In this document: piece after piece, positions 39,854 to 48,636 of the stretch
Position numbering within the stretch: position 1 is the stretch's first letter
Layout of the letters: every line of letters begins with the position of its first letter
NCBI RefSeq assembly: GCF_002155695.1
Contig: NZ_MUYJ01000002.1
Location: forward strand, 124,001-188,000
DNA length: 64,000 bases
Source: Erythrobacter tepidarius
Lineage (GTDB): Bacteria; Pseudomonadota; Alphaproteobacteria; Sphingomonadales; Sphingomonadaceae
Reading direction: 5' to 3'
Made by a program: the position numbers and the translations under genes
Notes under the pieces: model-generated
Seen by the model: only the letters and a program-made list of their open reading frames with translations
What the model was told of the DNA's origin: nothing
Databases searched by the model: none

Positions 39854-41399
39854 CCAGCAGGACATCGAGCGCCCCGCCGCGCAGGCGGACACCCCTCCCG
39901 ACTGGGCCAGTGCGCTCGGTTCCGATGCCCAAACCCCGCGCCTCGCCGCGGTGGCGGAGGACGTGGGCTTCATGGGTTCGGCGCTCTACGAGAAGGGCAA
40001 GACGATCCACAACAAGCGGATCAACGGCCCCTTCCGGCGCTTCAAGTGGCTGGTGATGCTCGTTACGCTGACGATCTATTACGCCACCCCGTGGATCCGC
40101 TGGGACCGCGGGCCCTATGCCCCCGATCAGGCCGTGCTGATCGATCTCGCCAACCGCCGCTTCTACATGTTCGACATCGAGATATGGCCGCACGAATTCT
40201 ACTTCGTCGCCGGGATGCTGATCATGGCGGGCATCGGCCTGTTCCTCGTCACCACCGCCGTTGGCCGGGCGTGGTGCGGTTATGCCTGCCCGCAGACGGT
40301 TTGGACCGACCTGTTCCAGCATGTCGACCGCTTCTTCGACGGGGATCGCAACGCCCGCATCAAGCTCGACAAGGCCCCGTGGACCGCCTCCAAGATCGCC
40401 CGGCGCACCGCCAAGTGGGCGGTCTACCTCGCGATCGCCTTCTGGACGGGCGGCGCGTGGATCATGTATTTCGCCGACGCGCCGACGCTGACGGTGGATT
40501 TCTGGACCGGCAACGCCGCGCCGGTCGCCTATGCCACGGTCGCGATCCTCACCGGCACCACCTTCTGGCTTGGCGGCTTCATGCGCGAACAGGTGTGCAT
40601 CTACATGTGCCCCTGGCCGCGCATCCAGACCGCGATGCTCGATGAAAAGAGCCTCATCGTCACCTACAAGGACTGGCGCGGGGAACCGCGCGGGAGCCTC
40701 AAGAAGGCAGCCAAGAACCCTGACCAATACGGCGACTGCATCGACTGCAACATGTGCGTGGCTGTGTGCCCGACGGGCGTGGACATCCGTGAAGGCCAGC
40801 AGATCGGCTGCATCACCTGCGGGCTGTGCATCGATGCCTGCGACAAGGTGATGAAGGAAGTCGGCCGCCCGCGCGGGCTGATCGACTACGCCACGCTCGA
40901 ACAGTGCAAGGCCGAAGCCGCCGGTGCGCCCGCCACCCCGGCGTGGAAAGCCCTGTTGCGGCCGCGCATCTTCATCTATTTCAGCGTCTGGGCGGCGATC
41001 GGCGCGGGGCTGCTGTTCGCGCTCGGCACCCGCACCCATACCGATCTCACCGTCTCGCCCGATCGCAACCCGCCGTTCATGCTGCTCAAGGATGGATCGG
41101 TGCGCAACGCCTACACCCTGCGCCTGCGCAACATGGAAGCCCGCCCGCGCGAGATGGAAGTGGCGCTCGAAGGAATGCCGCAGGGCGCGGTGATGTGGAC
41201 CGAGGCGGTCAGCATGGAAAATGCCGCGCCCAAGCAGGTAATCAAAGTGCCCGCCAACGCCACCAAGCTGGTGCGCGCCTATGTCATGCTGCCGCCGGGC
41301 GAGGCCGCGAACAGCTTCCGCTTCCGCCTCACCAGCCTTGACGAACAAAGGGAAAGCGATCTCGCCGAAACCACCTTTGCCATGCCGGGGAACGAATGA
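39843..41399 (+). CDS. ccoG: cytochrome c oxidase accessory protein CcoG (FixG/RdxA)
   Basis: A polytopic membrane ferredoxin-like protein, known to reduce Cu(II) during cbb3 assembly. It has helices around residues 62-80, 113-135, 190-215 and a later one near 380. Between them sits the dicluster ferredoxin block CIDCNMCVAVCPTGVDI and CITCGLCIDACDKVM, and a C-terminal Ig-like FixG domain. Further Cys motifs WCGYACPQTVW and CIYMCPW lie at membrane edges. Start at ATG 39843 (or 39846), overlapping the ccoP stop by about 10 bases. Confidence 0.92.
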   Translation: MMADQQDIERPAAQADTPPDWASALGSDAQTPRLAAVAEDVGFMGSALYEKGKTIHNKRINGPFRRFKWLVMLVTLTIYYATPWIRWDRGPYAPDQAVLIDLANRRFYMFDIEIWPHEFYFVAGMLIMAGIGLFLVTTAVGRAWCGYACPQTVWTDLFQHVDRFFDGDRNARIKLDKAPWTASKIARRTAKWAVYLAIAFWTGGAWIMYFADAPTLTVDFWTGNAAPVAYATVAILTGTTFWLGGFMREQVCIYMCPWPRIQTAMLDEKSLIVTYKDWRGEPRGSLKKAAKNPDQYGDCIDCNMCVAVCPTGVDIREGQQIGCITCGLCIDACDKVMKEVGRPRGLIDYATLEQCKAEAAGAPATPAWKALLRPRIFIYFSVWAAIGAGLLFALGTRTHTDLTVSPDRNPPFMLLKDGSVRNAYTLRLRNMEARPREMEVALEGMPQGAVMWTEAVSMENAAPKQVIKVPANATKLVRAYVMLPPGEAANSFRFRLTSLDEQRESDLAETTFAMPGNE

Positions 41400-41851
41400 T
41401 GCGCAAATCGGGCACCTTCACCGGCAAGCACATGGCGCTGGCGCTGGCCGGCGGGTTCGGTATCGTGATCGCGGTCAATCTGGCAATGGCGCGCATTGCG
41501 GTCGGCAGCTTCCACGGCACGGTGGTCGAAAATTCCTACGTCGCCAGCCAGAATTACAACGACTGGTTGGCCAAGGCCGAAGCCTCGCGCCGGCTCGGAT
41601 GGCAAGTGCAGGCATCGCAGCGCGCCGATGGCCGGGTGGTGCTCGACACCGCCGGGGTTCCTACGGCCGCACGGGTCACCGCCGAGGCCGAGCGCCCGCT
41701 CGGCGACTGCGAGGCGAGGCTGCTTGCCTTTGCCCGCGCGGGCGAAGGCCGGTGGATTTCCGACAAGGCTCTGGCGGACGGACGCTGGCGGATGCGCATC
41801 GCCATTGTCGCACCGCAAGGGGCCTGGGCCGAGGAGCGCACCCTGCCATGA
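41396..41851 (+). CDS. ccoH: FixH family protein CcoH
   Basis: A 151-residue protein with one N-terminal membrane helix (MALALAGGFGIVIAVNLAMA) and a periplasmic domain carrying the FixH features VVENSYVASQNYNDWLA and GRWISDKAL. CcoH helps assemble or stabilise cbb3 oxidase together with CcoI copper delivery. It overlaps the stop of ccoG by 4 bp and shares ATGA with ccoI. Confidence 0.88.
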   Translation: MMRKSGTFTGKHMALALAGGFGIVIAVNLAMARIAVGSFHGTVVENSYVASQNYNDWLAKAEASRRLGWQVQASQRADGRVVLDTAGVPTAARVTAEAERPLGDCEARLLAFARAGEGRWISDKALADGRWRMRIAIVAPQGAWAEERTLP

Positions 41852-43971
41852 ACGCGCCCTCGCCTGCCCCCGTTGGCGAGACCTCCGCGCTCGTCTCCAC
41901 CCGTTTTACCGTGCCGGGAATGCGCTGCGCCGGGTGCATCGCCAAGATCGAGCGAGAATTGCCCAAGCTTGCCGGCATCGCCGCCGCGCGTGCCAATTTC
42001 TCGGCCAAGCGCGTGGCGATCCGGCACGATCCGGCAATGGACGAAAGCCGCCTCGTCGAAGCCCTGCGCGATCTCGGCTTCGAAGCCCAGCCGGTGGCCG
42101 ACAACCCGATGGGGATCGAGGACAAGGAGCGCAAGCGCCTGACCCGCGCGCTGGGCGTGGCGGGCTTTGGCATGATGAACATCATGCTGCTCTCGGTCAG
42201 CATCTGGTCGGGCGCGGACGGCGCGACGCGCGATCTGTTCCACTGGCTCAGCGCGCTGATCGCCCTGCCGGTGATCGCCTATTCGGGCCGCCCGTTCTTT
42301 GCCAGCGCATGGATGGCGCTGCGCCACCGCCGCACCAACATGGACGTGCCGATCTCGATCGGGGTGATCCTCGCTACGGCGCTCAGCCTCTACGAAACCG
42401 TCGCCGGGGGCGGGCACGCCTATTTCGAAAGCGCGGTGATGCTGCTGTTCTTCCTGCTCGCGGGCCGCACGCTCGATGCGGCGATGCGCGACCGCACGCG
42501 TGCCGAGATTGGCGCGCTGCTCGGGCGGATGGGCAAGAGCGCCAGCGTGATCGGCCCCGATGGCACAACCCGCCGGATGGCCGCCGCCGAACTTGATCCG
42601 GGAATGCTTGTGCTGGTCGCGGCCGGCGAGGCGCTGGCCGCCGATGGCGAGGTGGTGGACGGCACCAGCGCGATCGACAATGCGATGCTCACCGGCGAAA
42701 GCGCGCCCGAGCCGGTCGGGCCGGGCAGCATCGTCCATGCCGGGGCGATCAACCTTTCCGCTCCCTTGCGCATCCGCCTGACCCATGTGGCCGAGGACAC
42801 CGCGCTCGCCGAAATCGCCCGGCTGATGGACGAGGCGGGGCAATCGCGCAGTTCCTATGTCCGCATCGCCGACCGCGCCTCGCGCCTTTACGCCCCGGTG
42901 GTGCACAGCCTTGCGGCGCTGGCCTTCGCCGGATGGATGATCGCGGGCGCGGGCTGGCACCAGTCGCTCGTCATCGCCATCGCGGTGCTGATCATCACCT
43001 GCCCCTGCGCGATGGGCCTTGCGGTGCCCGCCGCACAGGTGGTGGCGTCGGGCGCGCTGCTGCGGCGCGGCCTGCTGGTGAAGGACGGAAGCGCGCTCGA
43101 ACGCCTTGCCGAATGCGATATCGCCCTGCTCGACAAAACCGGCACGCTTACGCTTGGAAGCCCACGCGCCGATGTGGGAGCGCTCACGCAGAACCAGCGC
43201 GCGATCGCGCTGGGGTTGGCGCAGACGAGCCGCCATCCGCTCAGCCGTGGCCTCGCCGCCACGCTGGTGCGCGAAGGGGTCGAGCCTGCCGCGGTGGGCG
43301 CTATCCGCGAAGTCAGCGGTGCCGGGTTGACGGGGCGCTGGGAGGGCATCGAGGTTGCCCTCGAACGACCGGAGGATGCAGGCCAGGGCCTCGCCACCTG
43401 CCTCAGGATCGGTAGCGAGCGTCACATCATCGCCTTCACCGATCCGCTGCGCTGCGATGCCGCCGCGACGCTCGCCGCGCTCGCGGCACAAGGCGTGTCC
43501 GCCAGCATCCTGTCGGGCGATCGCGCCGCGCCGGTCGAGACCCTCGCCCGCGAGCTGGGCCTAGCCGCCACGGCCGAGGCCAGCCCGCAAGCCAAGCTCG
43601 CCGCGCTTGAGGCTCTGAAAGCCCAAGGCCGCCGCCCGCTGATGGTGGGCGATGGGCTTAACGATGGCCCCGCGCTTGCCGCCGCCCACGCCTCGATCGC
43701 GCCCGGCACGGCCTCGGATGCCAGCCAGCAGGCCGCCGATGCGGTGTTCATCGGCGAAAAGCTGATGCCGGTGGCTCTGGCAGTGCAGGTCGCGCGAAAG
43801 ACGATGCGGATCGTGCGCGAGAACTTCGCCTTCGCGATCGCCTATAACCTGATCGCGGTGCCGCTCGCCTTGTTTGGCCTCGTTACCCCGCTGATTGCGG
43901 CGATTGCCATGTCGGTGAGCTCGCTGGTGGTGGTCGCCAATTCGCTGCGCCTTGCGAAAGCGGCACAATGA
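41848..43971 (+). CDS. ccoI: Cu(+)-exporting P-type ATPase CcoI (FixI/CopA2 type)
   Basis: A 707-residue P1B-type ATPase that supplies periplasmic copper for cbb3 assembly. It has an N-terminal heavy-metal domain with MRCAGC, the phosphatase region LTGESAPEPVG, the membrane copper motif CPCAMG, the phosphorylation site DKTGTLT and the hinge GDGLNDGPAL. The start at 41848 is set by the ATGA overlap with ccoH and the HMA domain right after. The CPC/MxxSS-type ends place it in the copper subgroup. Confidence 0.93.
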   Translation: MNAPSPAPVGETSALVSTRFTVPGMRCAGCIAKIERELPKLAGIAAARANFSAKRVAIRHDPAMDESRLVEALRDLGFEAQPVADNPMGIEDKERKRLTRALGVAGFGMMNIMLLSVSIWSGADGATRDLFHWLSALIALPVIAYSGRPFFASAWMALRHRRTNMDVPISIGVILATALSLYETVAGGGHAYFESAVMLLFFLLAGRTLDAAMRDRTRAEIGALLGRMGKSASVIGPDGTTRRMAAAELDPGMLVLVAAGEALAADGEVVDGTSAIDNAMLTGESAPEPVGPGSIVHAGAINLSAPLRIRLTHVAEDTALAEIARLMDEAGQSRSSYVRIADRASRLYAPVVHSLAALAFAGWMIAGAGWHQSLVIAIAVLIITCPCAMGLAVPAAQVVASGALLRRGLLVKDGSALERLAECDIALLDKTGTLTLGSPRADVGALTQNQRAIALGLAQTSRHPLSRGLAATLVREGVEPAAVGAIREVSGAGLTGRWEGIEVALERPEDAGQGLATCLRIGSERHIIAFTDPLRCDAAATLAALAAQGVSASILSGDRAAPVETLARELGLAATAEASPQAKLAALEALKAQGRRPLMVGDGLNDGPALAAAHASIAPGTASDASQQAADAVFIGEKLMPVALAVQVARKTMRIVRENFAFAIAYNLIAVPLALFGLVTPLIAAIAMSVSSLVVVANSLRLAKAAQ

Positions 43972-44120
43972 CCGGCCTCGCCTTCCTTATCCCGATCGCG
44001 CTCGGCATGGGGCTGCTGGGGCTTGTCGCCTTCCTGTGGTCGATGAAGGACGGGCAGTATGACGACCTGGAAGGCGCAGCCAACCGCATCCTGATCGATG
44101 AGGAGGAGGAGGACGCATGA
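43968..44120 (+). CDS. ccoS: cbb3-type cytochrome oxidase assembly protein CcoS
   Basis: A 50-residue single-helix protein needed for cofactor insertion into cbb3 oxidase. It reads MTGLAFLIPIALGMGLLGLVAFLWSM as one membrane helix, then the CcoS hallmark KDGQYDDLEGAANRIL and an acidic end (DEEEEDA). The ATG overlaps the ccoI stop (ATGA), and its own stop overlaps the next gene in the same way. Confidence 0.9.
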   Translation: MTGLAFLIPIALGMGLLGLVAFLWSMKDGQYDDLEGAANRILIDEEEEDA

Positions 44121-44350
44121 ACGCCGCCCTGCTCCCCTTTGCCCTTGCCGCGCTGGTGCCGGTGATGATCGGGCCGCTCCCGGCACAAGGCGCCACGATC
44201 ACCGCGCGGCTGTGCAACGGCGGGACGATTACCATTCCGGTCGGCGACGGCGCCCCGGAGCAAGACCGCAACTGCCACCCCAAGGGCTGCCACGCCGGCA
44301 CCTGTCGTAAGGACAAATCGGGCAAATTGATCTCGCGCAAAGACGCCTGA
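44117..44350 (+). CDS. small Cys/His-containing periplasmic protein at the end of the cco operon
   Basis: A 77-residue protein with a signal peptide (MNAALLPFALAALVPVMIG; likely cleavage after AQGA) and a ~50-residue mature part. That part has four cysteines: LCNGGTITIPVG, then NCHPKGCHAGTC. The C-x(3)-C-H-x(3)-C arrangement with an extra His looks metal-binding, but the haem CxxCH spacing is absent. It overlaps ccoS by ATGA, so it is translated with the cco assembly genes. Function unknown to me; copper handling for cbb3 is a guess from context. Confidence 0.75.
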   Translation: MNAALLPFALAALVPVMIGPLPAQGATITARLCNGGTITIPVGDGAPEQDRNCHPKGCHAGTCRKDKSGKLISRKDA

Positions 44351-44429
44351 CGGCGTTGCCTTATCGAGGGTTTGCTGGCGCGAACCGCGGGGCGGGCGGT
44401 CTGCCGCAAAGAGGGAGCGCCCGACAAAA

Positions 44430-45740
44430 ATGTGGACCTATCACCCCGAACTGCTCGCCACGCCGGTGCCGCGCTACACCAGCTATCCCACCGCCGCGGA
44501 TTTCGGGCCGCTTGCACAAGGTGCGATCGAACGCGCGATTGCCGGGGCCGAGGGCGATGTCTCGCTCTACCTCCACATCCCGTTCTGCGAGAAGATCTGC
44601 TACTATTGCGGCTGCAACACCGGCGCATCGGGCAAGCGGGCGCGGGTTGAGGCTTATCTTGCAGCGCTACATCAGGAACTCGCCACGGTCGCCAGCCTGC
44701 TGCCGCAAGCTGCACGTGTGCGACGCATCGCCTTTGGCGGCGGCAGCCCCAATGCGATTGAGCCGCGCGAATTCATGGCGCTTGTGGAAGCGCTGCACGC
44801 TCACTTCCCGCTGGTCGCGCCCGAATGGTCGATCGAACTCGATCCGCGCAGCCTGACGGCCGAGTGGAGCCATCTGGTGCGCGAGGCCGGGATCACCCGG
44901 GCGAGCATGGGGGTGCAGACCTTCGCCGCCCATTGCCAGAAGGCAATCGGGCGCGAACAGCCCATCGGCATGATCTGCCGCAGCATCGACTGGCTGCGCA
45001 GCGGCGGGGTCACCTCGCTCAATTTCGATTTGATGTACGGTTTACCGCACCAGACCATGGTCGATTTGCTCGACAGTCTGGAACATACACGAATGCTCGG
45101 CGCGGACCGGGTGGCGGTGTTCGGCTATGCCCATGTGCCGCACATGGTGCCGCGCCAGACGATGATCCCCGAAGACGCCCTGCCGGGTGCCGAAGCGCGC
45201 TTTGCCATGGCCGCCAAGGCGCATGAATTCCTCACTGCAGGCGGCTATGCGGCGGTCGGCTTCGATCACTTCGCCCTGCCCCATGACGCGCTGGCCAAGG
45301 CAACGCACGACGGCACGCTTAGGCGCAATTTTCAGGGCTTCACCGATGATTGCGCCGAAGTGCTGATCGGCATGGGCGCCACCGCGATCAGTGGCTTTCC
45401 CGGTCTGCTCGCGCAGAACGAGAAGCACAATGGCCGCTACCGCGCGCTGTCAGCCGAGGGGCGGCTTTCGGCCAGTCACGGCATCATCCGCTCACCCGAA
45501 GACCGTTTGCGCGGCGAGGTGATTACGGCGCTCCTATGCCGCCATGAAGCGGCGCTTTCGCCCTGCCTCATCGCCGAGGCGCGTCCGCGGCTCGCGCCCT
45601 ACATTGCCCGCGGCCTTGCTAGCCTCGATGGCAACATCTTGCGGATCATGCCAGGCGGCCTGCCCTATGCGCGCGGCATCGCCGCGCTGTTCGACAGCTA
45701 TCGTGCCGTCACCCGGCGCCGCTTCAGTTCGGCCATCTAA
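44430..45740 (+). CDS. hemN: oxygen-independent coproporphyrinogen III oxidase (radical SAM)
   Basis: A 436-residue radical-SAM enzyme that decarboxylates coproporphyrinogen III in anaerobic/microaerobic haem synthesis. The SAM cluster motif is HIPFCEKICYYCGCNT (C53, C57, C60), followed by AFGGGSPNAI, the NFDLMYGLPHQT block and the C-terminal HemN domain (FGYAHVPHMVPRQ). It lies 79 bp after the cco operon in the same direction, consistent with haem supply for cbb3 oxidase at low oxygen. The gap holds a Shine-Dalgarno but no FNR box that I can see. Confidence 0.95.
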   Translation: MWTYHPELLATPVPRYTSYPTAADFGPLAQGAIERAIAGAEGDVSLYLHIPFCEKICYYCGCNTGASGKRARVEAYLAALHQELATVASLLPQAARVRRIAFGGGSPNAIEPREFMALVEALHAHFPLVAPEWSIELDPRSLTAEWSHLVREAGITRASMGVQTFAAHCQKAIGREQPIGMICRSIDWLRSGGVTSLNFDLMYGLPHQTMVDLLDSLEHTRMLGADRVAVFGYAHVPHMVPRQTMIPEDALPGAEARFAMAAKAHEFLTAGGYAAVGFDHFALPHDALAKATHDGTLRRNFQGFTDDCAEVLIGMGATAISGFPGLLAQNEKHNGRYRALSAEGRLSASHGIIRSPEDRLRGEVITALLCRHEAALSPCLIAEARPRLAPYIARGLASLDGNILRIMPGGLPYARGIAALFDSYRAVTRRRFSSAI

Positions 45741-45855
45741 ACCTGCCCCGACACCCTCCCGAAACCCGCTTGCAGGAATCTCGCCTTGCGCTGATAATTT
45801 GCCGCATAACGACAAGCGGAGTTTCCATCGATCGCATAATCAGATCTATTCGAGA

Positions 45856-45864
45856 GGGGGGGGG
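45856..45864 (+). repeat. run of nine G in the gdhA leader
   Basis: A G9 homopolymer sits 6 bases before the gdhA ATG and forms its Shine-Dalgarno region (GAG then nine G). Such tracts are prone to slippage and would change the spacing to the start codon; a sequencing artefact is also possible. Confidence 0.5.
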
Positions 45865-45870
45865 AATCTC

Positions 45871-47226
45871 ATGGCGGTTACTGATCACGTCGACTTGAAC
45901 GGCTTCATGGAGGGCGTGAAGAAGCGCAATCCGCATCAGCCGGAATTCGTCCAGGCCGTGCAGGAAGTGGCCGAGGACATTTTCGAATTCATCCAGGACA
46001 AGGAGGAGTATCACGCGCAGCAGATCCTGCGCCGCATCGCTGAGCCTGATCGCGTGGTCTCGTTCCGGGTGTGCTGGGAGGACGACAACGGCAACATCCG
46101 CGTGCAGCGCGGCTGGCGCGTGCAGAACAACAATGCGATCGGCCCCTACAAGGGCGGCATCCGCTTCCACCCCTCGGTGAACGAGTCGGTGCTGAAGTTT
46201 CTGGCCTTCGAACAGACCTTCAAGAACGCGCTCACCGGCCTGCCGATGGGCGGCGGAAAGGGCGGGGCCAACTTCAATCCCAAGGGCAAGTCGGTGCGCG
46301 AGATCATGCGCTTCTGCCAGTCCTTCATGACCGAGCTCTATCGCCACATCGGCGCCGATGTCGACGTTCCGGCGGGCGACATCGGCGTGGGCGCGCGCGA
46401 GATCGGCTTCATGTTCGGCCAGTACAAGCGCATCACCAACCACTTCACCGGCGTGCTCACCGGCAAGGGGCTGGAATGGGGCGGCTCGCTGATCCGCACC
46501 GAAGCGACCGGCTACGGCGCGGTCTATTTCCTCGAAAACATGCTGGCGACCAAGGGCGAGGGCGTGGCCGGCAAGACCGCGGTGATCTCAGGATCGGGCA
46601 ATGTCGCCACCCATGCGGCGGAAAAGATCGTGCAGCTCGGCGGCAAGGTGCTGACCCTTTCGGACAGCGGTGGCTTCATCCACGATCCCGACGGTATCGA
46701 CCAGGAAAAGATCGACTGGGTGAAAACCCACAAGACCCACCGTCGCGGCCGGATCGAGGAATATGTCGAGGCCTTCCCCAGGGCGACTTTCCACCCCGGC
46801 AAGACCCCATGGGGCGTGCCCTGCGACGTCGCCCTGCCCTGCGCCACGCAGAACGAATTGCTGGGAGAGGATGCCAAGACACTGATCGCCAACGGCTGCA
46901 AGGCAGTTTCGGAAGGCGCGAACATGCCGACCGACCTCGACGGGGTGCACGTCTTCAAGCACCACAAGATCCTCTACGCCCCGGGCAAGGCCTCGAACGC
47001 GGGCGGCGTGGCGGTTTCGGGCCTCGAAATGAGCCAGAACTCCGAACGCCGCTCGTGGAAGGAGGAAGAGCTCCAGCAGATGCTCAAGGACATCATGAAG
47101 GGCATCCATGACAGCTGCATCCGCTATGGCGATCAGGGCGACGGTTACATCGACTACGTCAAGGGCGCGAATATTGCCGGCTTCAAGAAGGTTGCCGACG
47201 CGATGCTGGCGTTTGGCGTCGTGTAG
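45871..47226 (+). CDS. gdhA: glutamate dehydrogenase (hexameric, NADP-type likely)
   Basis: A 451-residue enzyme interconverting glutamate and 2-oxoglutarate plus ammonia. The dimerisation/substrate part includes GWRVQNNNAIGPYKGGIRF, the catalytic Lys block GLPMGGGKGGANFNPKGKS, and PAGDIGVGAREIGFMFGQYK. The Rossmann part has SGSGNVATHAAEKI and a Ser (DSGG) after the second strand rather than an acidic residue, which favours NADP(H). Length and motifs match the 450-residue bacterial GdhA family. I start it at the ATG at 45871; the longer open frame overlaps hemN out of frame. Confidence 0.95.
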   Translation: MAVTDHVDLNGFMEGVKKRNPHQPEFVQAVQEVAEDIFEFIQDKEEYHAQQILRRIAEPDRVVSFRVCWEDDNGNIRVQRGWRVQNNNAIGPYKGGIRFHPSVNESVLKFLAFEQTFKNALTGLPMGGGKGGANFNPKGKSVREIMRFCQSFMTELYRHIGADVDVPAGDIGVGAREIGFMFGQYKRITNHFTGVLTGKGLEWGGSLIRTEATGYGAVYFLENMLATKGEGVAGKTAVISGSGNVATHAAEKIVQLGGKVLTLSDSGGFIHDPDGIDQEKIDWVKTHKTHRRGRIEEYVEAFPRATFHPGKTPWGVPCDVALPCATQNELLGEDAKTLIANGCKAVSEGANMPTDLDGVHVFKHHKILYAPGKASNAGGVAVSGLEMSQNSERRSWKEEELQQMLKDIMKGIHDSCIRYGDQGDGYIDYVKGANIAGFKKVADAMLAFGVV

Positions 47227-47292
47227 GGAACGCAGGCGACCGGCCCGGGCGGGCGGCCCCCGGCCAGAGCGCAGCGCCTAGCGACCTCGGGC

Positions 47293-47673
47293 CTACCGAA
47301 CCTCGAAGCTCACGGTTCCCGTCATCATGTGCCCGTCGGCGGCAGAAGCCTGCCAGCGCACCTCGTAGGTGCCGGCCGGCAGCGGCTTGGGCAGCGCCAA
47401 AGTCAGTGTGTGACCGTCCTGCGACCAGCGCGGCGTGAAGTTGCGGATCGGCATCTCGCCGTGGTTCGCCATGCCCGGCATCGCAGTCATGATGATGCTT
47501 GCCGCCGCAGTGGCGGGATCAACCGGCATGTCGAAGATCAGGGTGACGGTTCTGGGAGCCTTGGCCTCGCTGCCGGCAGCAGGCGTCGATCCGGCCAGTT
47601 TGACATGGGCGAGCAGCGCCGAGGGCGTGAGCGCGGCAAGGGCGAGAGCGGCAAGCACGGCAGGGATACGCAT
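47293..47673 (-). CDS. copC: copper resistance protein CopC
   Basis: A small periplasmic copper-binding protein. The start at 47673 is preferred over 47688: an AAGGA sits at the right distance. A signal peptide (MRIPAVLAALALAALTPSALLA) is cleaved to leave an N-terminal His (HVKLAGSTPA), the CopC copper ligand. The immunoglobulin-like core has VTLIFDMPVD, a Met-rich MTAMPGMANHGEMPI loop and TYEVRWQASAADGHMMTG near the end. Last gene of the merR-copA-copB-copC operon. Confidence 0.9.
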   Translation of the reverse strand: MRIPAVLAALALAALTPSALLAHVKLAGSTPAAGSEAKAPRTVTLIFDMPVDPATAAASIIMTAMPGMANHGEMPIRNFTPRWSQDGHTLTLALPKPLPAGTYEVRWQASAADGHMMTGTVSFEVR

Positions 47674-47691
47674 AGGAATGTCCTTCATCGT

Positions 47692-48636
47692 TCAGAACCA
47701 GAAACGGATGCCCGCCACAAGGCTGGTGGAAGAGGAAGCCTGTCCGGCAGCGCGCGCGAAATCCGCGCCCTTGCCGGTCCGCCATGATTGCTCGATGCCG
47801 ATATAGGGCGCGAATTCGCGACGAAATTCATAGCGCAGCCGCGCGCCGGCCTCGATCTGGTCGATCCCCGCCCCGATGCCGAGTTCGGGCACGTCCTGCG
47901 CGGACAGATTGGCCTCGATGCGCGGCTGGAGGATCAGGCGCTGGGTGATGCGCTGGTCGACCTCGCCTTCGATCCGCGCGGTCAGGTCGCCGCGATGAGA
48001 GAGGAACAGCGCGGCGTCGATCTCGAACATGTAGGGTGCAAGGCCCTGCACGCCGATCACCGCATGGGTGGTGTCGGGCCCGGCGATATCTTGGCGGATG
48101 CCTGCCTGCATGTCCCAGAAGGGCGCGAAGGCGCGGGCATAAAGCGCCTGGACTTCGGCATCCTCGGGCGAGGCGCCCCACTCGCCCTCGCCCTCGCTCT
48201 TGAACCACAGGCGGCTGGTGGGGCCGCCGTAATAGCCTTGGATATCCCACAGATAGAGGTCCTGGCCCTCGCGCAGCTGCGTCTCCAGCCGGTCACCCTG
48301 AAGCCAGAACACCGGAAAATCGCCATGGGTGCGGCGCAGTTCCTCGCGCGAGGCGGCCATTGCCGCGCTGCCCCAGATCGCGTCGGCGGCGCGCGGCGGC
48401 CCGCTTCCGGCGGATGCGGGAGGAGGGGTTTCCATGCTCGGCCCCGGAGAGGCTGGCTCGGCTGCATCGTTCATCGCGTGCCCTGCGTGCAGGTCGTGGC
48501 CGGCGTCCGGATCCTGTGCGCCGACAGCCTCATGCGCGGCATGATCTTTCTGCTCCCCGGCAGGCGCGTGTTGCCGGTGCTGCGCGGCGAGCGGCGAGCC
48601 GGTCGCCAGAAGCGCGAAAGCGATCGCAATCCTCAC
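47692..48636 (-). CDS. copB: copper resistance protein CopB (outer membrane)
   Basis: A 314-residue outer-membrane copper-resistance protein. After a signal peptide there is a His/Met-rich segment (AAQHRQHAPAGEQKDHAAHE; DAGHDLHAGHAMND) likely to bind copper, then the CopB beta-barrel domain (FWLQGDRLETQLREGQDLYLWD; RYEFRREFAPYIGIEQSWRTG) ending in VAGIRFWF with terminal Phe. Its ATG overlaps the copA stop (ATGA). Confidence 0.92.
   Translation of the reverse strand: MRIAIAFALLATGSPLAAQHRQHAPAGEQKDHAAHEAVGAQDPDAGHDLHAGHAMNDAAEPASPGPSMETPPPASAGSGPPRAADAIWGSAAMAASREELRRTHGDFPVFWLQGDRLETQLREGQDLYLWDIQGYYGGPTSRLWFKSEGEGEWGASPEDAEVQALYARAFAPFWDMQAGIRQDIAGPDTTHAVIGVQGLAPYMFEIDAALFLSHRGDLTARIEGEVDQRITQRLILQPRIEANLSAQDVPELGIGAGIDQIEAGARLRYEFRREFAPYIGIEQSWRTGKGADFARAAGQASSSTSLVAGIRFWF

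Noticed and set aside
44117-44350. The small Cys protein as a c-type cytochrome.
   Set aside because: Its NCHPKGCHAGTC has C-x(3)-C spacing; there is no CxxCH haem motif.
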